DNA of 64,000 bases from JAUNQW01 sp043424615 (GTDB taxonomy: Bacteria > Bacillota > Bacilli > Lactobacillales > Carnobacteriaceae_A): assembly GCA_043424615.1 (NCBI GenBank), contig JBHWOX010000033.1, forward strand, positions 1-64,000. The letters are read 5' to 3'. Below the pieces are notes generated by a model. It saw only the letters and a program-made list of their open reading frames with translations, did not search any database and had not been told where the DNA came from. Each line of letters begins with the position of its first letter. Within the stretch, counting starts at the first letter, position 1. Positions 1 through 8,865 of the stretch are shown here, piece after piece. The translations under genes and the position numbers were made by a program.

Positions 1-15
1 GTTGTGGCTTCACGA

Positions 16-537
16 TTACTGTAGGGCGAGGAGTTGTAACATTTTTTGACTCAGCTGTTGCGTCCAACGATGGGCTGGGGTTAAAAATTCATTAATCGCA
101 CAATACTTATCCATCATGGATACAATCCAACTTTCACGGAAGCGTGGGCGTGGACTTTTCATGCAAGTCATGAACATATGGCTGAGAATGATATCTTCTT
201 CAAGCTCAGTAAGTTCGGTTAGCTGTCGAGCATTTTTTAAGGCAATTTTAGGATGGACCTCACTGTGAGAGCCTTCATTCATATCTGCAATCTCCTGGCG
301 GTTTTCAAGGAAAAAATCATGCAATAAACCCGCCCGAGCCACTGCTTGGGAATCCCATCCTCTGTTTTTGGCAATTTTATAAGAGACGTAGGACACATAA
401 AAACTATGACGGAGACGAGTTGAATGGTAATGGTGAACGATGTCATTCATTTGAACTAAGCGATCACACCCTAATAAATCTTCAATAATAGCTAAATATT
501 CTAAGTCGTCTTTACAAAATTCAGGTATAAGGTTCAT
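16..537 (-). CDS. HD domain phosphohydrolase-like protein
   Basis: A 174-residue protein with an HD-type metal-binding pattern: RLRHSF at about residue 42, then GLLHDFF about 30 residues on, a conserved His in LSHMF and a late Asp in MMDKY. HD proteins of this size usually hydrolyse phosphate esters of nucleotides or act as stand-alone regulators; the substrate here is unknown. I chose the ATG at 537, because GGGGGA lies five bases upstream, rather than the TTG four codons earlier. A TATAAT-like -10 lies at 579-584. It is transcribed away from the RNA methyltransferase gene's end with only an AT-rich gap between. Confidence 0.8.
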   Translation of the reverse strand: MNLIPEFCKDDLEYLAIIEDLLGCDRLVQMNDIVHHYHSTRLRHSFYVSYVSYKIAKNRGWDSQAVARAGLLHDFFLENRQEIADMNEGSHSEVHPKIALKNARQLTELTELEEDIILSHMFMTCMKSPRPRFRESWIVSMMDKYCAINEFLTPAHRWTQQLSQKMLQLLALQ

Positions 538-610
538 TGCATCCCCCAAATCTTTTTATCCATACTGTTTACTTATTAATTATAACAATAAAAAAAATTA
601 TTTGAAGGAG

Positions 611-643
611 CTATTTTATTTGACGAAGATGGAACATGAGGAT
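611..643 (-). other. Severed C-terminal tail of the TrmH-family gene
   Basis: Directly after the TGA stop at 644-646, the same frame reads ILMFHLRQIK and then stops with TAG at 611-613. TrmH/SpoU proteins normally end with ...SLNVSVAAGILxxE/H..., so these ten codons look like the expected last helix, with the family's Gly codon (GGA) changed to TGA. This is read directly from the sequence; the ancestral Gly is inferred from the family pattern. Confidence 0.7.
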
Positions 644-1375
644 TCAAGCCGCAACTCCAACATTTAATGATTCTACACCTTGAGCAAGAGGAATGTAAAG
701 ATTGACGTCTGTTTGATCCAATAATTTTTGCTGGCTACCCGCCCCCTCATTGCCTAACATCAAAGCAAAGGGTTGGTCACTGGCTTTTATATTTTGATAA
801 GGAAGAGTAGCTTCTCCCAATGAGCTACCAAAAACAGCCCAATCATGGTCATGGAAAAAGTCAATCCAATCTTCCAAGTCCCCCTCATAGATATCTAGCA
901 TAAAATGCATTCCTTGAGCCCCTCTTAAGACTTTCATATTATAGAGATCAACGGTTCCTTTACCCAAGACCACTCCTTCAAAATCTGCTGCTGCCGCTGT
1001 TCGGATGATAGAGCCGAGATTGCCGGGATCTTGAATGCCATCTATAAATAAATAAGGTTTATGGATGATTTGTGGACGTTTTTGCTGGGCTTTGCGAATA
1101 ATAGCGAAAGTCCCCTGGCTGTGTTCTGTATCGGCTAATTCAGAAGCGACAGCCGGGCTAATGACGGTTATCTCTGTCGATGGGAATTGATCAAAGCTTG
1201 ATTTTTTCTCTTCCGTAACCAGTAGTCGTTCAATATCTTCAGCTTTTAAATGTTTTAAGGCTTCTTGAATTAAATGATCACCTTCAATGATGTAGAGACC
1301 TTCCTGGTCGCGATATTTCTTTCTTTTTAATTTTTTCCAAAATTTAACCTGTTGATTTTGAGTCGATTCAATCAT
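644..1375 (-). CDS. TrmH/SpoU-family RNA 2'-O-methyltransferase, C-terminally truncated
   Basis: Predicted 243-residue SAM-dependent RNA ribose methyltransferase of the RlmB/YsgA type. The N-terminal substrate-binding part (KKLKRKKYRDQEGLYIIEG) is followed by the SpoU knot motifs: DGIQDPGNLGSIIRTA (motif 1, about residue 112), LMLGNEGAG (motif 2, about 204) and IPLAQGVESLNVGVAA (motif 3). Translation stops with TGA right after motif 3, where relatives continue with one short helix; ten matching codons lie beyond the stop. Whether the enzyme still folds and dimerises is unknown. The ATG at 1375 has AAGGAGGAAAG upstream. Family members methylate 23S rRNA or tRNA; the exact target cannot be told. 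Confidence 0.85.
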   Translation of the reverse strand: MIESTQNQQVKFWKKLKRKKYRDQEGLYIIEGDHLIQEALKHLKAEDIERLLVTEEKKSSFDQFPSTEITVISPAVASELADTEHSQGTFAIIRKAQQKRPQIIHKPYLFIDGIQDPGNLGSIIRTAAAADFEGVVLGKGTVDLYNMKVLRGAQGMHFMLDIYEGDLEDWIDFFHDHDWAVFGSSLGEATLPYQNIKASDQPFALMLGNEGAGSQQKLLDQTDVNLYIPLAQGVESLNVGVAA

Positions 1376-1475
1376 GACTTTCCTCCTTAAATTATTAAAA
1401 AGACTAATCTGCTCGCTCGGTCAGAAACACTCTTATTATCTATGGTATAATGAAGGATAACAAGGAAGTGATCGA

Positions 1476-2645
1476 ATGATTTATGAATTTCAAATTGAAT
1501 TATTTGATGAAAACGTTCCTGCCCAACGAATGTTAGAAGTGGATGCTTCTATAAGTTTGCATCAGTTTCATTATATTATACAAACTGCTTTCGGTTGGTC
1601 GGCTATCATGCCCCATCTTTTTATCTTGCATGAAGGTCACCATAGCCAAGCCTACGGCGATCGCAAATTCCTTCGTCATGCTTATCTAGAATTTTATCGC
1701 AAATGGTCGATTCTTGATGAAAAAAAGCAATCCCTCTCCCAATGTTTTAAACAGCCTGGCGATGCCATGACCTATGAATACTTTCAAAACTATAGGACCA
1801 ATCGTTATCATCTGATTGAACTCGTGACCATCAAAGAAGCGGAAGGGGATAAAATTTACCCCTACTGCTCCCAAGCCCACTATTTAAATCCGCGCGAACC
1901 TTACACCACTCGCATCAGCCGTACTGATTTAGATATCAACCATGCCAATGTCGATTCCCTACCGTCGATCATTAATCAATTGTTGCTTAAAGAAGAATCC
2001 ATCATATCCGAACCTTATATTCATAGGGAAAAGTTTTATAGGCAAAAACTTTTTAAGACCAGTCTCCTTTATTATATGAAACGCCCGTGGGAATACATAG
2101 CCGAAAACCAAATGTTTGCGGTGGTTGAATTCCATTCAAGTGTTCAACTTTTTTGTTCGGTAAATGGTCATGATGGTCGTGAGCCGGGCTTGAGTGTTTT
2201 TGTTGGCGAAGATTCTTTTATTGAATTGAATCAAACAGCCGCCAACTACGATAAAAATCAGAGTGCGATGGACATTTTAAATAATTTGTATGATTTTTAT
2301 GGCATCGGCCTCATATTTAAAGAGAAGCAGGATATCCCTGACGACTATCTAAATCCTACAATGAATGGCTATGAGCTCTGGCCCAAAGATGCCCTTCGCC
2401 AAATTGACCATCTCTACCCTCTTTACTTCGCTTATCAAAGTAATAAAGCATCTGCCGACCATCTGACTGTCAAAGAAATGCGCTGGTTAATTTTAGCCTT
2501 AAAACAAGCTATGGAGGTGGCGGATTTAGTCAAAGAAGGCCTGAAACTACCCTCTATTAACGACTCGGAAATTTTATTGGAGCGATCTTTTTCTTATCGC
2601 TTCCAACAATTTATTAATAATGAAATCAAATTAATCAGAAAATAA
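1476..2645 (+). CDS. pRiA4b ORF-3-like domain protein
   Basis: A 389-residue protein whose first roughly 150 residues match the plasmid pRiA4b ORF-3-like family (MIYEFQIELFDE..., then LHQFHYIIQTAFGW and HLFIL). The remaining 240 residues are not recognised. Part of them, including a NAFD-like middle (FHSSVQLFCSVNGHDG) and a helical end, could be a second domain. The family is found on plasmids and chromosomes and its function is unknown. The start at 1476 follows AAGGAAGTGATCG, with a TATAAT at 1444-1449. It is divergent from the methyltransferase and ends in a good terminator. I see no transposase nearby. Confidence 0.7.
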   Translation: MIYEFQIELFDENVPAQRMLEVDASISLHQFHYIIQTAFGWSAIMPHLFILHEGHHSQAYGDRKFLRHAYLEFYRKWSILDEKKQSLSQCFKQPGDAMTYEYFQNYRTNRYHLIELVTIKEAEGDKIYPYCSQAHYLNPREPYTTRISRTDLDINHANVDSLPSIINQLLLKEESIISEPYIHREKFYRQKLFKTSLLYYMKRPWEYIAENQMFAVVEFHSSVQLFCSVNGHDGREPGLSVFVGEDSFIELNQTAANYDKNQSAMDILNNLYDFYGIGLIFKEKQDIPDDYLNPTMNGYELWPKDALRQIDHLYPLYFAYQSNKASADHLTVKEMRWLILALKQAMEVADLVKEGLKLPSINDSEILLERSFSYRFQQFINNEIKLIRK

Positions 2646-2685
2646 AGCTGTGGATATTGAGATGATCCTCAATATCACAGCTTTT
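2644..2685 (+). terminator. Intrinsic terminator after the pRiA4b-like gene
   Basis: Inverted repeat AAAGCTGTGgATATTGAG / CTCAATATcACAGCTTT with one mismatch and a short loop, followed by TTTTCTTC, beginning at the stop codon. Confidence 0.8.
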
Positions 2686-2743
2686 CTTCACTTTAACTAG
2701 TTTATTTATATCAACTATACTTGACCGATGAAGGAGGTTCAAC

Positions 2744-3499
2744 ATGCTAGGATTTGAAGAGACCTACTTGTATAGTAAAATCTGGGCTAGCACCCCTTAC
2801 TTTACTCAATACTATAATGATGATTGCCCCCATGTTCGTTCGCTTAATTTTATGGCCCTGCACTTTAACCCTGACCTTGAAAATTTCAAGCTGCTTGAAA
2901 ACTATCAAGCTATCCTGCAGCAGGAGTTAGGGCAAGATTTTTTACGTTTTCACTGGCCTGCGGATGAAGGGATGTATCCCGAATGTTTTTCTTATCTCAA
3001 CCAGCAGGCCTACCAATTAGGTAAAATTGCTCTTTTAGCTGGTTCACCTGAAAAATTAAAATTAAAAAATTGTTCACTTCCTTTAACCTTCAAAAGCCTT
3101 TCTAAAGAAAATATCTCGGCCTACCTACAAGCCAATAAGGAGGCAGATCTCACTGACAGTGGTCCCACTTACGCTGCTGACAAACAAAAGCAGTATAAAG
3201 GATTCTTAAAACGCCCCCATATCCAGCCTGTCTTAGCTTATCATGACGACTACTTACTAGGATGGTTGGACTTAGTGTTGGGTCCAAAACAAACGGAGAT
3301 TCACTCCCTCTATGTCCGTCCAGCATTCCGCCAGCAAGGCATTGCTTCCGCCCTCATCCAACAGGCTGGTCGATGGGCTCAAAAACGCCAACATCATTTA
3401 ATCTTAATGGCAGATATGGAAGACTTCCCTTATGATATTTATTTAAATCAGGGCTTTCAAGAAAAATCTTTCCTGATTATTGCTGAAAAAGATAAATAA
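2744..3499 (+). CDS. GNAT family N-acetyltransferase
   Basis: A 251-residue protein. The C-terminal half carries a GNAT fold: a beta strand GWLDLVLG, then IHSLYVRPAFRQQGIASALIQQ, the acetyl-CoA pyrophosphate loop (R/Q-x-x-G-x-A), then AGRWAQKRQHHLILMAD and the late YLNQGF. The N-terminal 120 residues have no family I recognise and may be a degenerate GNAT half or a substrate domain. The substrate is unknown. The ATG lies after AAGGAGGTTCAAC. It is probably a single-gene unit, since terminators lie on both sides. Confidence 0.8.
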   Translation: MLGFEETYLYSKIWASTPYFTQYYNDDCPHVRSLNFMALHFNPDLENFKLLENYQAILQQELGQDFLRFHWPADEGMYPECFSYLNQQAYQLGKIALLAGSPEKLKLKNCSLPLTFKSLSKENISAYLQANKEADLTDSGPTYAADKQKQYKGFLKRPHIQPVLAYHDDYLLGWLDLVLGPKQTEIHSLYVRPAFRQQGIASALIQQAGRWAQKRQHHLILMADMEDFPYDIYLNQGFQEKSFLIIAEKDK

Positions 3500-3546
3500 A
3501 GAGACAGCCCTAGCATGAGCTGACGCTCAAGCTGGACTGTCTCTTT
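3499..3546. terminator. Bidirectional terminator between convergent genes
   Basis: AAAGAGACAG...CTGTCTCTTT with an inner palindromic stretch (GAGCTGACGCTC). T runs on both strands fit use by the GNAT gene (+) and the liv/CBS operon (-). Confidence 0.8.
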
Positions 3547-3550
3547 GTTT

Positions 3551-4192
3551 TTATTGGGTAATTAATTTAGTGTTATAGCCTTTATCTTGTAAGGCTTGGA
3601 CTACAGCAATTCCATCTGTCGATTCTGTTTGGACAGTGATTTGAGTGCTTGCCTCATCACGACCAGAAACGAAAACATGAGAAATGGCAATCTCTTCATC
3701 GGCTAAGCATTGTGCCACTTTAGCTAAGACCCCAATGCCGTCTTTAACCGTGATTTCAACACGGGCACCTGCTTTGCGGTAACCCGTGGATTCAATCAAG
3801 GCTTCAAAAATATCTTTATCGGTGATAATCCCAATAACATAATTTTCCTCATTGACCACGGTTAAAACCGTATAACGGTTGTCATGCATAATAGCAGCGG
3901 CGTGTTCAATATATGCATCTTCATTGATTGTTCCAGCATTTTCCTTCATTAATTCCCCTGCTGTAATTTTATCCAGCAAGTAATTCATTTCGTAAATGCT
4001 TAAGCTAGAAGCATCAGAAGGAGTGTAGCTAGAGATGACCCCTTCAGTAATCAATCCCAGATACTTCCCACGCTCATCAACCACTGGTAAGCGGTGATAA
4101 CCATGTTTTTGCATTAAAGAAACCACATCAGTCAACCGTTTATCAGGAACGACTGTACAGACCTCTGTCGACATATAATCTTTGACTTTCAT
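3551..4192 (-). CDS. CBS-CBS-ACT protein (AcuB-like), last gene of the liv operon
   Basis: A 213-residue protein with two CBS domains (MKVKDYMSTEVCTVVPDKR... at 1-60; ITAGELMKENAGTINEDAY... at about 73-135) and a C-terminal ACT domain (ARVEITVKDGIGVLAKVAQCL, about 142-210). CBS pairs bind adenosyl ligands and ACT domains usually bind amino acids, so this looks like a sensor or regulator rather than an enzyme. Its ribosome site GGAGGATAA sits on the last codons and stop of livF, so it is translated with the importer. I infer a role in sensing branched-chain amino acids or energy state; the 'acetoin utilisation' label given to some relatives is not supported by neighbours here. Confidence 0.85.
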   Translation of the reverse strand: MKVKDYMSTEVCTVVPDKRLTDVVSLMQKHGYHRLPVVDERGKYLGLITEGVISSYTPSDASSLSIYEMNYLLDKITAGELMKENAGTINEDAYIEHAAAIMHDNRYTVLTVVNEENYVIGIITDKDIFEALIESTGYRKAGARVEITVKDGIGVLAKVAQCLADEEIAISHVFVSGRDEASTQITVQTESTDGIAVVQALQDKGYNTKLITQ

Positions 4193-4195
4193 GGA

Positions 4196-4900
4196 TTATC
4201 CTCCTAAATATGCTTTTTGAACTTCATCACTTGCTAGCAATTCTTGTCCGGTACCTTCAGCAACAACATGGCCTGTTTCAAATACATAAGCTCGATCGGC
4301 TATATCCAAAGCAACATTAGCATTTTGTTCGACTAATAAAACCGTTGTTCCTCGGTCGTTGATTTCTTGGATGATGTTAAAAATTTCTTGAATAAAAAGT
4401 GGGGCCAATCCCATGGACGGTTCATCCAAAAGGACAAGTTCTGGTGAAGATAGGAGGGCGCGTCCCATGGCCAACATTTGCTGTTCTCCCCCTGATAGAG
4501 TCGAACTATCCTGGTTCAACCGCTCCTTCAAGATTGGGAAGGAGTTAAAAATACGGTCCATATCTTCTTGGACTCCTGACCGATCTTTACGCAAAAATGC
4601 TCCCATTTCAAGGTTTTCTTTGACAGACATGCCACCAAAGACATGCCGCCCTTCAGGTACATGGGAAATCCCTGCTTTAACAATTGATCCAGGATCCAAC
4701 TTAGAAATATCACGGCCTTTAAATGAAATGGTTCCATTAGAAGGATGAATTAAGCCAGAAATAGTCTTTAAAATGGTCGTTTTCCCGGCTCCATTCGCTC
4801 CAATCAGAGTGACTATTTCCCCTTCATTGACTTCAAAACTGACTCGTTTAATGGCTTCAATCACACCATAATGAACACTTACATCTTTTACTTCTAACAT
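4196..4900 (-). CDS. livF: Branched-chain amino acid ABC importer, ATPase LivF
   Basis: A 234-residue cytoplasmic ATPase that, with LivG, powers uptake of Leu/Ile/Val. Walker A GANGAGKTT lies at about residue 34, signature LSGGEQQ at about 136, and Walker B LVLLDEPS follows. The length and the short C-terminus without an extra domain are typical of LivF. Its ATG directly follows the livG stop (TAA-ATG), and AGGTGG in the last livG codons serves as ribosome site, so the two are translationally coupled. Fourth in livHMGF. Confidence 0.95.
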   Translation of the reverse strand: MLEVKDVSVHYGVIEAIKRVSFEVNEGEIVTLIGANGAGKTTILKTISGLIHPSNGTISFKGRDISKLDPGSIVKAGISHVPEGRHVFGGMSVKENLEMGAFLRKDRSGVQEDMDRIFNSFPILKERLNQDSSTLSGGEQQMLAMGRALLSSPELVLLDEPSMGLAPLFIQEIFNIIQEINDRGTTVLLVEQNANVALDIADRAYVFETGHVVAEGTGQELLASDEVQKAYLGG

Positions 4901-5674
4901 TTAAGCACCACCTAAATAAGCATTGACTACGGTTTCGTTGTTCTGAATTTCTTCAGGTGTTCCTTCAGCAATCAAACGACCGTACTCCAATACATAAATA
5001 CGCTCACATACTTCCATCACAACGCTCATATCATGCTCAATGAGAACAATGGTTAAATCAAATTCCTCATGAATGCGTTTAATTAAGGCAGTTAACTCTG
5101 TACTTTCATTGGGGTTCATCCCCGCAGCTGGTTCATCTAAGAATAAGAGCTTGGGATTGGTCGCCAAAGCACGAACAATTTCCAACTTCCGCTGGTCCCC
5201 ATAAGGAAGGTTTTTTGCTTTTTCATCATAGACATTTTCTAAGTTGAAAATTTCTAATAAACGAAAGGCTTTGGTTGTGATTTCCTCTTCAGCTTCATAA
5301 AAAGAAGGTGTTCGGAAGAAAGTAGAGAACAAGCCAGATGTTTTTTCTGTGTGCATCCCTATTTTAACATTATCAAGAACAGAGAGATCAGAAAACAAAC
5401 GAATATTTTGAAAAGTTCGGGCAATTCCTAATTCAGCGATGCTATAGGTTTTTTCACCATTCAACAAGTGGGCTTCCCCTTCTGGTGCAAAATAAATCTC
5501 ACCTTCAGAAGGTTCATACACACCTGTTAGCAAGTTAAACAAGGTCGTTTTACCCGCACCGTTAGGCCCAATTAAACCGATTAACTCCCCGTTTTGAATA
5601 TCCAAATCGACATTGGAAACAGCGGTTAACCCACCGAAATTTTTGGTTAATTCATTGACTTTTAATAAACTCAT
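4901..5674 (-). CDS. livG: Branched-chain amino acid ABC importer, ATPase LivG
   Basis: A 257-residue ATPase with Walker A GPNGAGKTT near residue 36, the LivG-type insert after it (FAPEGEAHLLNGEKTYS), a degenerate signature (LPYGDQRK) and Walker B LFLDEPAAGMNP, all usual for LivG rather than LivF. It pairs with LivF under the LivHM membrane subunits. Preceded by AAGGGGTG. Fourteen bases separate it from livM. Confidence 0.95.
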   Translation of the reverse strand: MSLLKVNELTKNFGGLTAVSNVDLDIQNGELIGLIGPNGAGKTTLFNLLTGVYEPSEGEIYFAPEGEAHLLNGEKTYSIAELGIARTFQNIRLFSDLSVLDNVKIGMHTEKTSGLFSTFFRTPSFYEAEEEITTKAFRLLEIFNLENVYDEKAKNLPYGDQRKLEIVRALATNPKLLFLDEPAAGMNPNESTELTALIKRIHEEFDLTIVLIEHDMSVVMEVCERIYVLEYGRLIAEGTPEEIQNNETVVNAYLGGA

Positions 5675-5688
5675 TCCAACACCCCTTT

Positions 5689-6684
5689 CTATTCTATTTC
5701 TTCATTTTGTTTGACTTGCTTGACTGTGCTCCCAGGTAAATCCTGCTCCCGTTTTAATAAGCGGCTCAATTTGAATTCTTTACCGCCCATTAAGCCGGAT
5801 GGTTTGAAAATCATAATGGCAATGAGAGCCAGTGCATAAATGATCATACGTAGGGCTCCAAAACTTTGCAAATAAAGGTTCAAGAAACCTAGAACAGCTC
5901 CTGCAATCACTGAACCCGTGATGGAACCGATACCTCCGAAGACCACAGTGATTAAGATATCAATCGAGCGGTCAAATCCAAATTGGCTCGGATTAATTAC
6001 ACCCAGATAAGTCGCATGGACTGACCCCGCTACTGCAGCGGTCATCGCACCAATGACAAAAGCAATCACTTTCATTTTAGTGGTGTTAATTCCCAAAGAT
6101 TCAGTAGCGATTTCATCTTCTCTTACCCCAATGGTCGCACGACCACGGCTGGAACGAATATAATTGGTGATGATTAAGATAACTAAGACAGTGAAAATCA
6201 TAGCCGTACGCCAATTCATTAAATAAATAGGAATACCGCTTAAACCAGCCGCTCCGTTAGTTAAATCTTCCATATTAAGAATAGCCACACGAATAATTTC
6301 AGCGACCCCTAGAGTGGCAATAGCCAAATAGTCCCCCTTCAAGCGTAAGGTTGGAAAACCGACGATGAAGGCAATCACTCCAGCCACCAAAGCTCCTACC
6401 AACACACTCACTAAAAAGAAAGGCATGGTTGGGTTCATTCGAGTGATGATCCCGGTTGCATAAGCGCCAATAGCCATGAAACCAGCGTGTCCTAAAGCCA
6501 GTTGACCAGAGAAACCAACAATCAGGTTTAAGCCCACCGCTAACATGATATTTATCATGATAGTGACTAGGGTTTGCTGCATAACTGGGGAGACAAATCC
6601 CAAATTGACCCCTAATTCGATAAGAACAAAGGCTAGGACAATGAGGATGAGCCAAACGATATTTGTTTTATTAAATACTTTCAT
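5689..6684 (-). CDS. livM: Branched-chain amino acid ABC importer, permease LivM
   Basis: A 331-residue integral membrane protein with roughly nine hydrophobic segments, GLNLIVGFSGQLALGHAGFM typical of the LivM family, and the cytoplasmic EAA-like region with GVREDEIATESLGIN that contacts the ATPases. It forms the translocation channel with LivH. AGGGGGTAAGC precedes the start. A charged C-terminal tail of about 30 residues follows the last membrane segment. Confidence 0.95.
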   Translation of the reverse strand: MKVFNKTNIVWLILIVLAFVLIELGVNLGFVSPVMQQTLVTIMINIMLAVGLNLIVGFSGQLALGHAGFMAIGAYATGIITRMNPTMPFFLVSVLVGALVAGVIAFIVGFPTLRLKGDYLAIATLGVAEIIRVAILNMEDLTNGAAGLSGIPIYLMNWRTAMIFTVLVILIITNYIRSSRGRATIGVREDEIATESLGINTTKMKVIAFVIGAMTAAVAGSVHATYLGVINPSQFGFDRSIDILITVVFGGIGSITGSVIAGAVLGFLNLYLQSFGALRMIIYALALIAIMIFKPSGLMGGKEFKLSRLLKREQDLPGSTVKQVKQNEEIE

Positions 6685-6696
6685 ATAGCTTACCCC

Positions 6697-7593
6697 CTAC
6701 ACTTTCTCGCTCTGATTTTTACCAAGTAATCCGGCAGGTTTGACCAGTAGGATGATGATTAAAATCAAGTAAACGACAGCATCGCGAATCATGGAATTTC
6801 CATAGGCTGTAATCATCACTTCTACCATACCAATCAAGTAGCCACCTAAAACGGCTCCAGGAATCAAACCAATACCACCTATAACCGCAGCAACGAAGGC
6901 TTTCGTTCCATAACCTGCCCCCATCAATGGGTTGATAGAGTTGTAATACATTCCAACCATCACTCCCCCTGCTCCAGCAAGAGTAGAGCCTAGGAAGAAA
7001 GTGAACGCAATGACCATATTGGCATTGATCCCCATCAGTTGTGCGGCTTCTGGATCAATACTCACCGCTCGCATGGCTTTCCCCATTTTAGTTTTCTGTA
7101 CGACAAACTGCAGTAAAATCATCAAGAAAATAGTTGTCGCTAGGAGAATGATTTGCATCATGGAGATATTGATATGACCGATTTGAACAGATTGGTTGAC
7201 AAAAGCAGGAACTGTTTCAAAAGCGGTTAAAAATGATTTGGTTTCTGGACCGACCAGATAAGTCATGCCGTTTTGTAAGAGGTAAGATACCCCGATGGCA
7301 GTAATCAAGACGGATAAGCGAGGAGCATCACGCAAGGCCTTATAAGCCACTTGATCCACTAAAACTCCCAGTAACCCTGTGAAAATCATGGTTAATATAA
7401 CTGTTGGTAAAAGACCAAGGTTAAAATTCAATATCAAATAATAACCAACAAAAGCACCCACCATGAAAATATCTCCATGGGCAAAGTTCAATAGTTTAAT
7501 GATTCCATAAACCATTGTGTAGCCTAGGGCAATTAAGGCATAAACACTGCCCAAGGTTAAGCCATTAATGACTTGTTGAATAAATACGGCCAT
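6697..7593 (-). CDS. livH: Branched-chain amino acid ABC importer, permease LivH
   Basis: A 298-residue multi-pass membrane protein. It has the LivH hallmarks GLTLGSVYALIALGYTMVYG near the N-terminus and KTKMGKAMRAVSIDPEAAQLMGIN in the cytoplasmic coupling loop. I kept the ATG at 7593 (MAVFIQQV); AAGGAAG lies upstream. It partners LivM and lies about 50 bases after livJ. Confidence 0.95.
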   Translation of the reverse strand: MAVFIQQVINGLTLGSVYALIALGYTMVYGIIKLLNFAHGDIFMVGAFVGYYLILNFNLGLLPTVILTMIFTGLLGVLVDQVAYKALRDAPRLSVLITAIGVSYLLQNGMTYLVGPETKSFLTAFETVPAFVNQSVQIGHINISMMQIILLATTIFLMILLQFVVQKTKMGKAMRAVSIDPEAAQLMGINANMVIAFTFFLGSTLAGAGGVMVGMYYNSINPLMGAGYGTKAFVAAVIGGIGLIPGAVLGGYLIGMVEVMITAYGNSMIRDAVVYLILIIILLVKPAGLLGKNQSEKV

Positions 7594-7642
7594 TCATTGT
7601 CACTTCCTTTTCTATGATCGTTAAACTGTCGAAAAGCTGAAC

Positions 7643-8821
7643 TTATTCAGCTTCGACAGTATGGGCTTCAACATCTTCACCATTTTGAACTTCAATAATG
7701 GTGACCGTTTTAATCGGATTGTGTAAGTCATCGAAGGAGAAGGTTCCTGTTACTCCTTCAAAATCTTCTGTTTCTGCTAAAGCCTCATTGATGGCAGCGG
7801 GATCTGCACTTCCAGCACGTTCAATGGCATCTTTAACGACATAAGCGCCATCATAAGCCATGGCAGCAAACATATCTGCTTGTTTACCAAATTTGTCAGA
7901 GAAGTTCTTCATAAATTCATCAACTTTCTCCCCACCGCTTAGAGCAGAGAATTGAGTGGTGTAGTACACATCATTTAAGTTAGATGAGCCTGCTAATTCG
8001 TATAAAGCCTCGTTACCGAATCCATCAGGGCCTAAAATAGGTTGGGTAATTCCCATTTCACGTGCTTGCTTGATGATTGGTCCGGCTTCTTCATAATAAC
8101 CAGGAATGAATAAAACATCGAAGTCAGTATTTTTAATATTGGTTAAAACAGCACTGAAATCTGTTTCACCTGCTGTAAAGTTTTCGGTGGTCACAATCTC
8201 ACCTGGGAAGGCTTCGGAGAAGGTTGAGACTAAACCAGTCGCATAGTCCGAGGAGTTATCTCCTAAGATGGCTGCTTTTGAAGCCCCTAAATCATTAGCT
8301 GCAAACTCGGCTAAAGCGTTCCCTTGGTAGGAATCGGGATAACATATTCTCCAGCCAAATGGAATAGCTTCCCCATTTTGATCAAGGGTAAAAGAATCTA
8401 GAGAGGCAGAAGGTGATAAAAGAGGTACCTGGTTTTGGTTAGCCACTTGCAGGGCTGCTACTGAGGCTCCCGAAACATCAGGACCAATGACAGTTGAGAC
8501 TTGGTCTTGAGTGAGCAAACGAGTCGTAATAGTCGCTGCTTCTGAGTCGTTGGATCCATAGTCGTATTCCACTAATTCTATATTTTTACCATTAATCCCA
8601 CCGTCTGCATTGATTTCTTCAACGGCCATTTGAATGGCTTGAGCTTGTGGTAGACCATAGGCTGAAACTTCGCCTGATTGGGCAAAGACTGATCCCAACT
8701 TAATACTTTCAGCTTCATCATAGTTAACATTCGCACCCGCGCCTCCTGAACAACCGGCAACAAGTAAAGAGGCACCAGCCAGTAAGGTCAACAAACCACG
8801 TTCCATTTTGTTTTTCTTCAT
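7643..8821 (-). CDS. livJ: Branched-chain amino acid-binding lipoprotein (LivJ-like)
   Basis: Extracellular ligand-binding lipoprotein of the type I periplasmic-binding fold. It has a signal peptide with lipobox LVAGC, giving lipidated Cys24, then the mature start SIKLGSVFAQSGEVSAYG and later SNDSEAATITTRLLTQDQVSTVIGP. I moved the start to the ATG at 8821: it gives a clean signal peptide and has AGGGAAG upstream, whereas the TTG eight codons earlier does not. First structural gene of livJHMGF, read from the leader at 8866-9061 only when that terminator is bypassed. Strongly similar by eye to the second binding protein at 9257, so a paralogue. Confidence 0.93.
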   Translation of the reverse strand: MKKNKMERGLLTLLAGASLLVAGCSGGAGANVNYDEAESIKLGSVFAQSGEVSAYGLPQAQAIQMAVEEINADGGINGKNIELVEYDYGSNDSEAATITTRLLTQDQVSTVIGPDVSGASVAALQVANQNQVPLLSPSASLDSFTLDQNGEAIPFGWRICYPDSYQGNALAEFAANDLGASKAAILGDNSSDYATGLVSTFSEAFPGEIVTTENFTAGETDFSAVLTNIKNTDFDVLFIPGYYEEAGPIIKQAREMGITQPILGPDGFGNEALYELAGSSNLNDVYYTTQFSALSGGEKVDEFMKNFSDKFGKQADMFAAMAYDGAYVVKDAIERAGSADPAAINEALAETEDFEGVTGTFSFDDLHNPIKTVTIIEVQNGEDVEAHTVEAE

Positions 8822-8865
8822 TTTAATCTTCCCTTCATGATTCAAACATGCAACAACAATCTATC

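Noticed and set aside
1476..2645. pRiA4b-like gene as sign of a mobile element
   Set aside because: No transposase, integrase, flanking repeats or unusual base composition; the family is also chromosomal.
4413..4748. Long frames inside livF, livM and other genes on other strands or frames
   Set aside because: They lie fully within well-supported genes, have no ribosome sites and show the residue bias of shadow frames.
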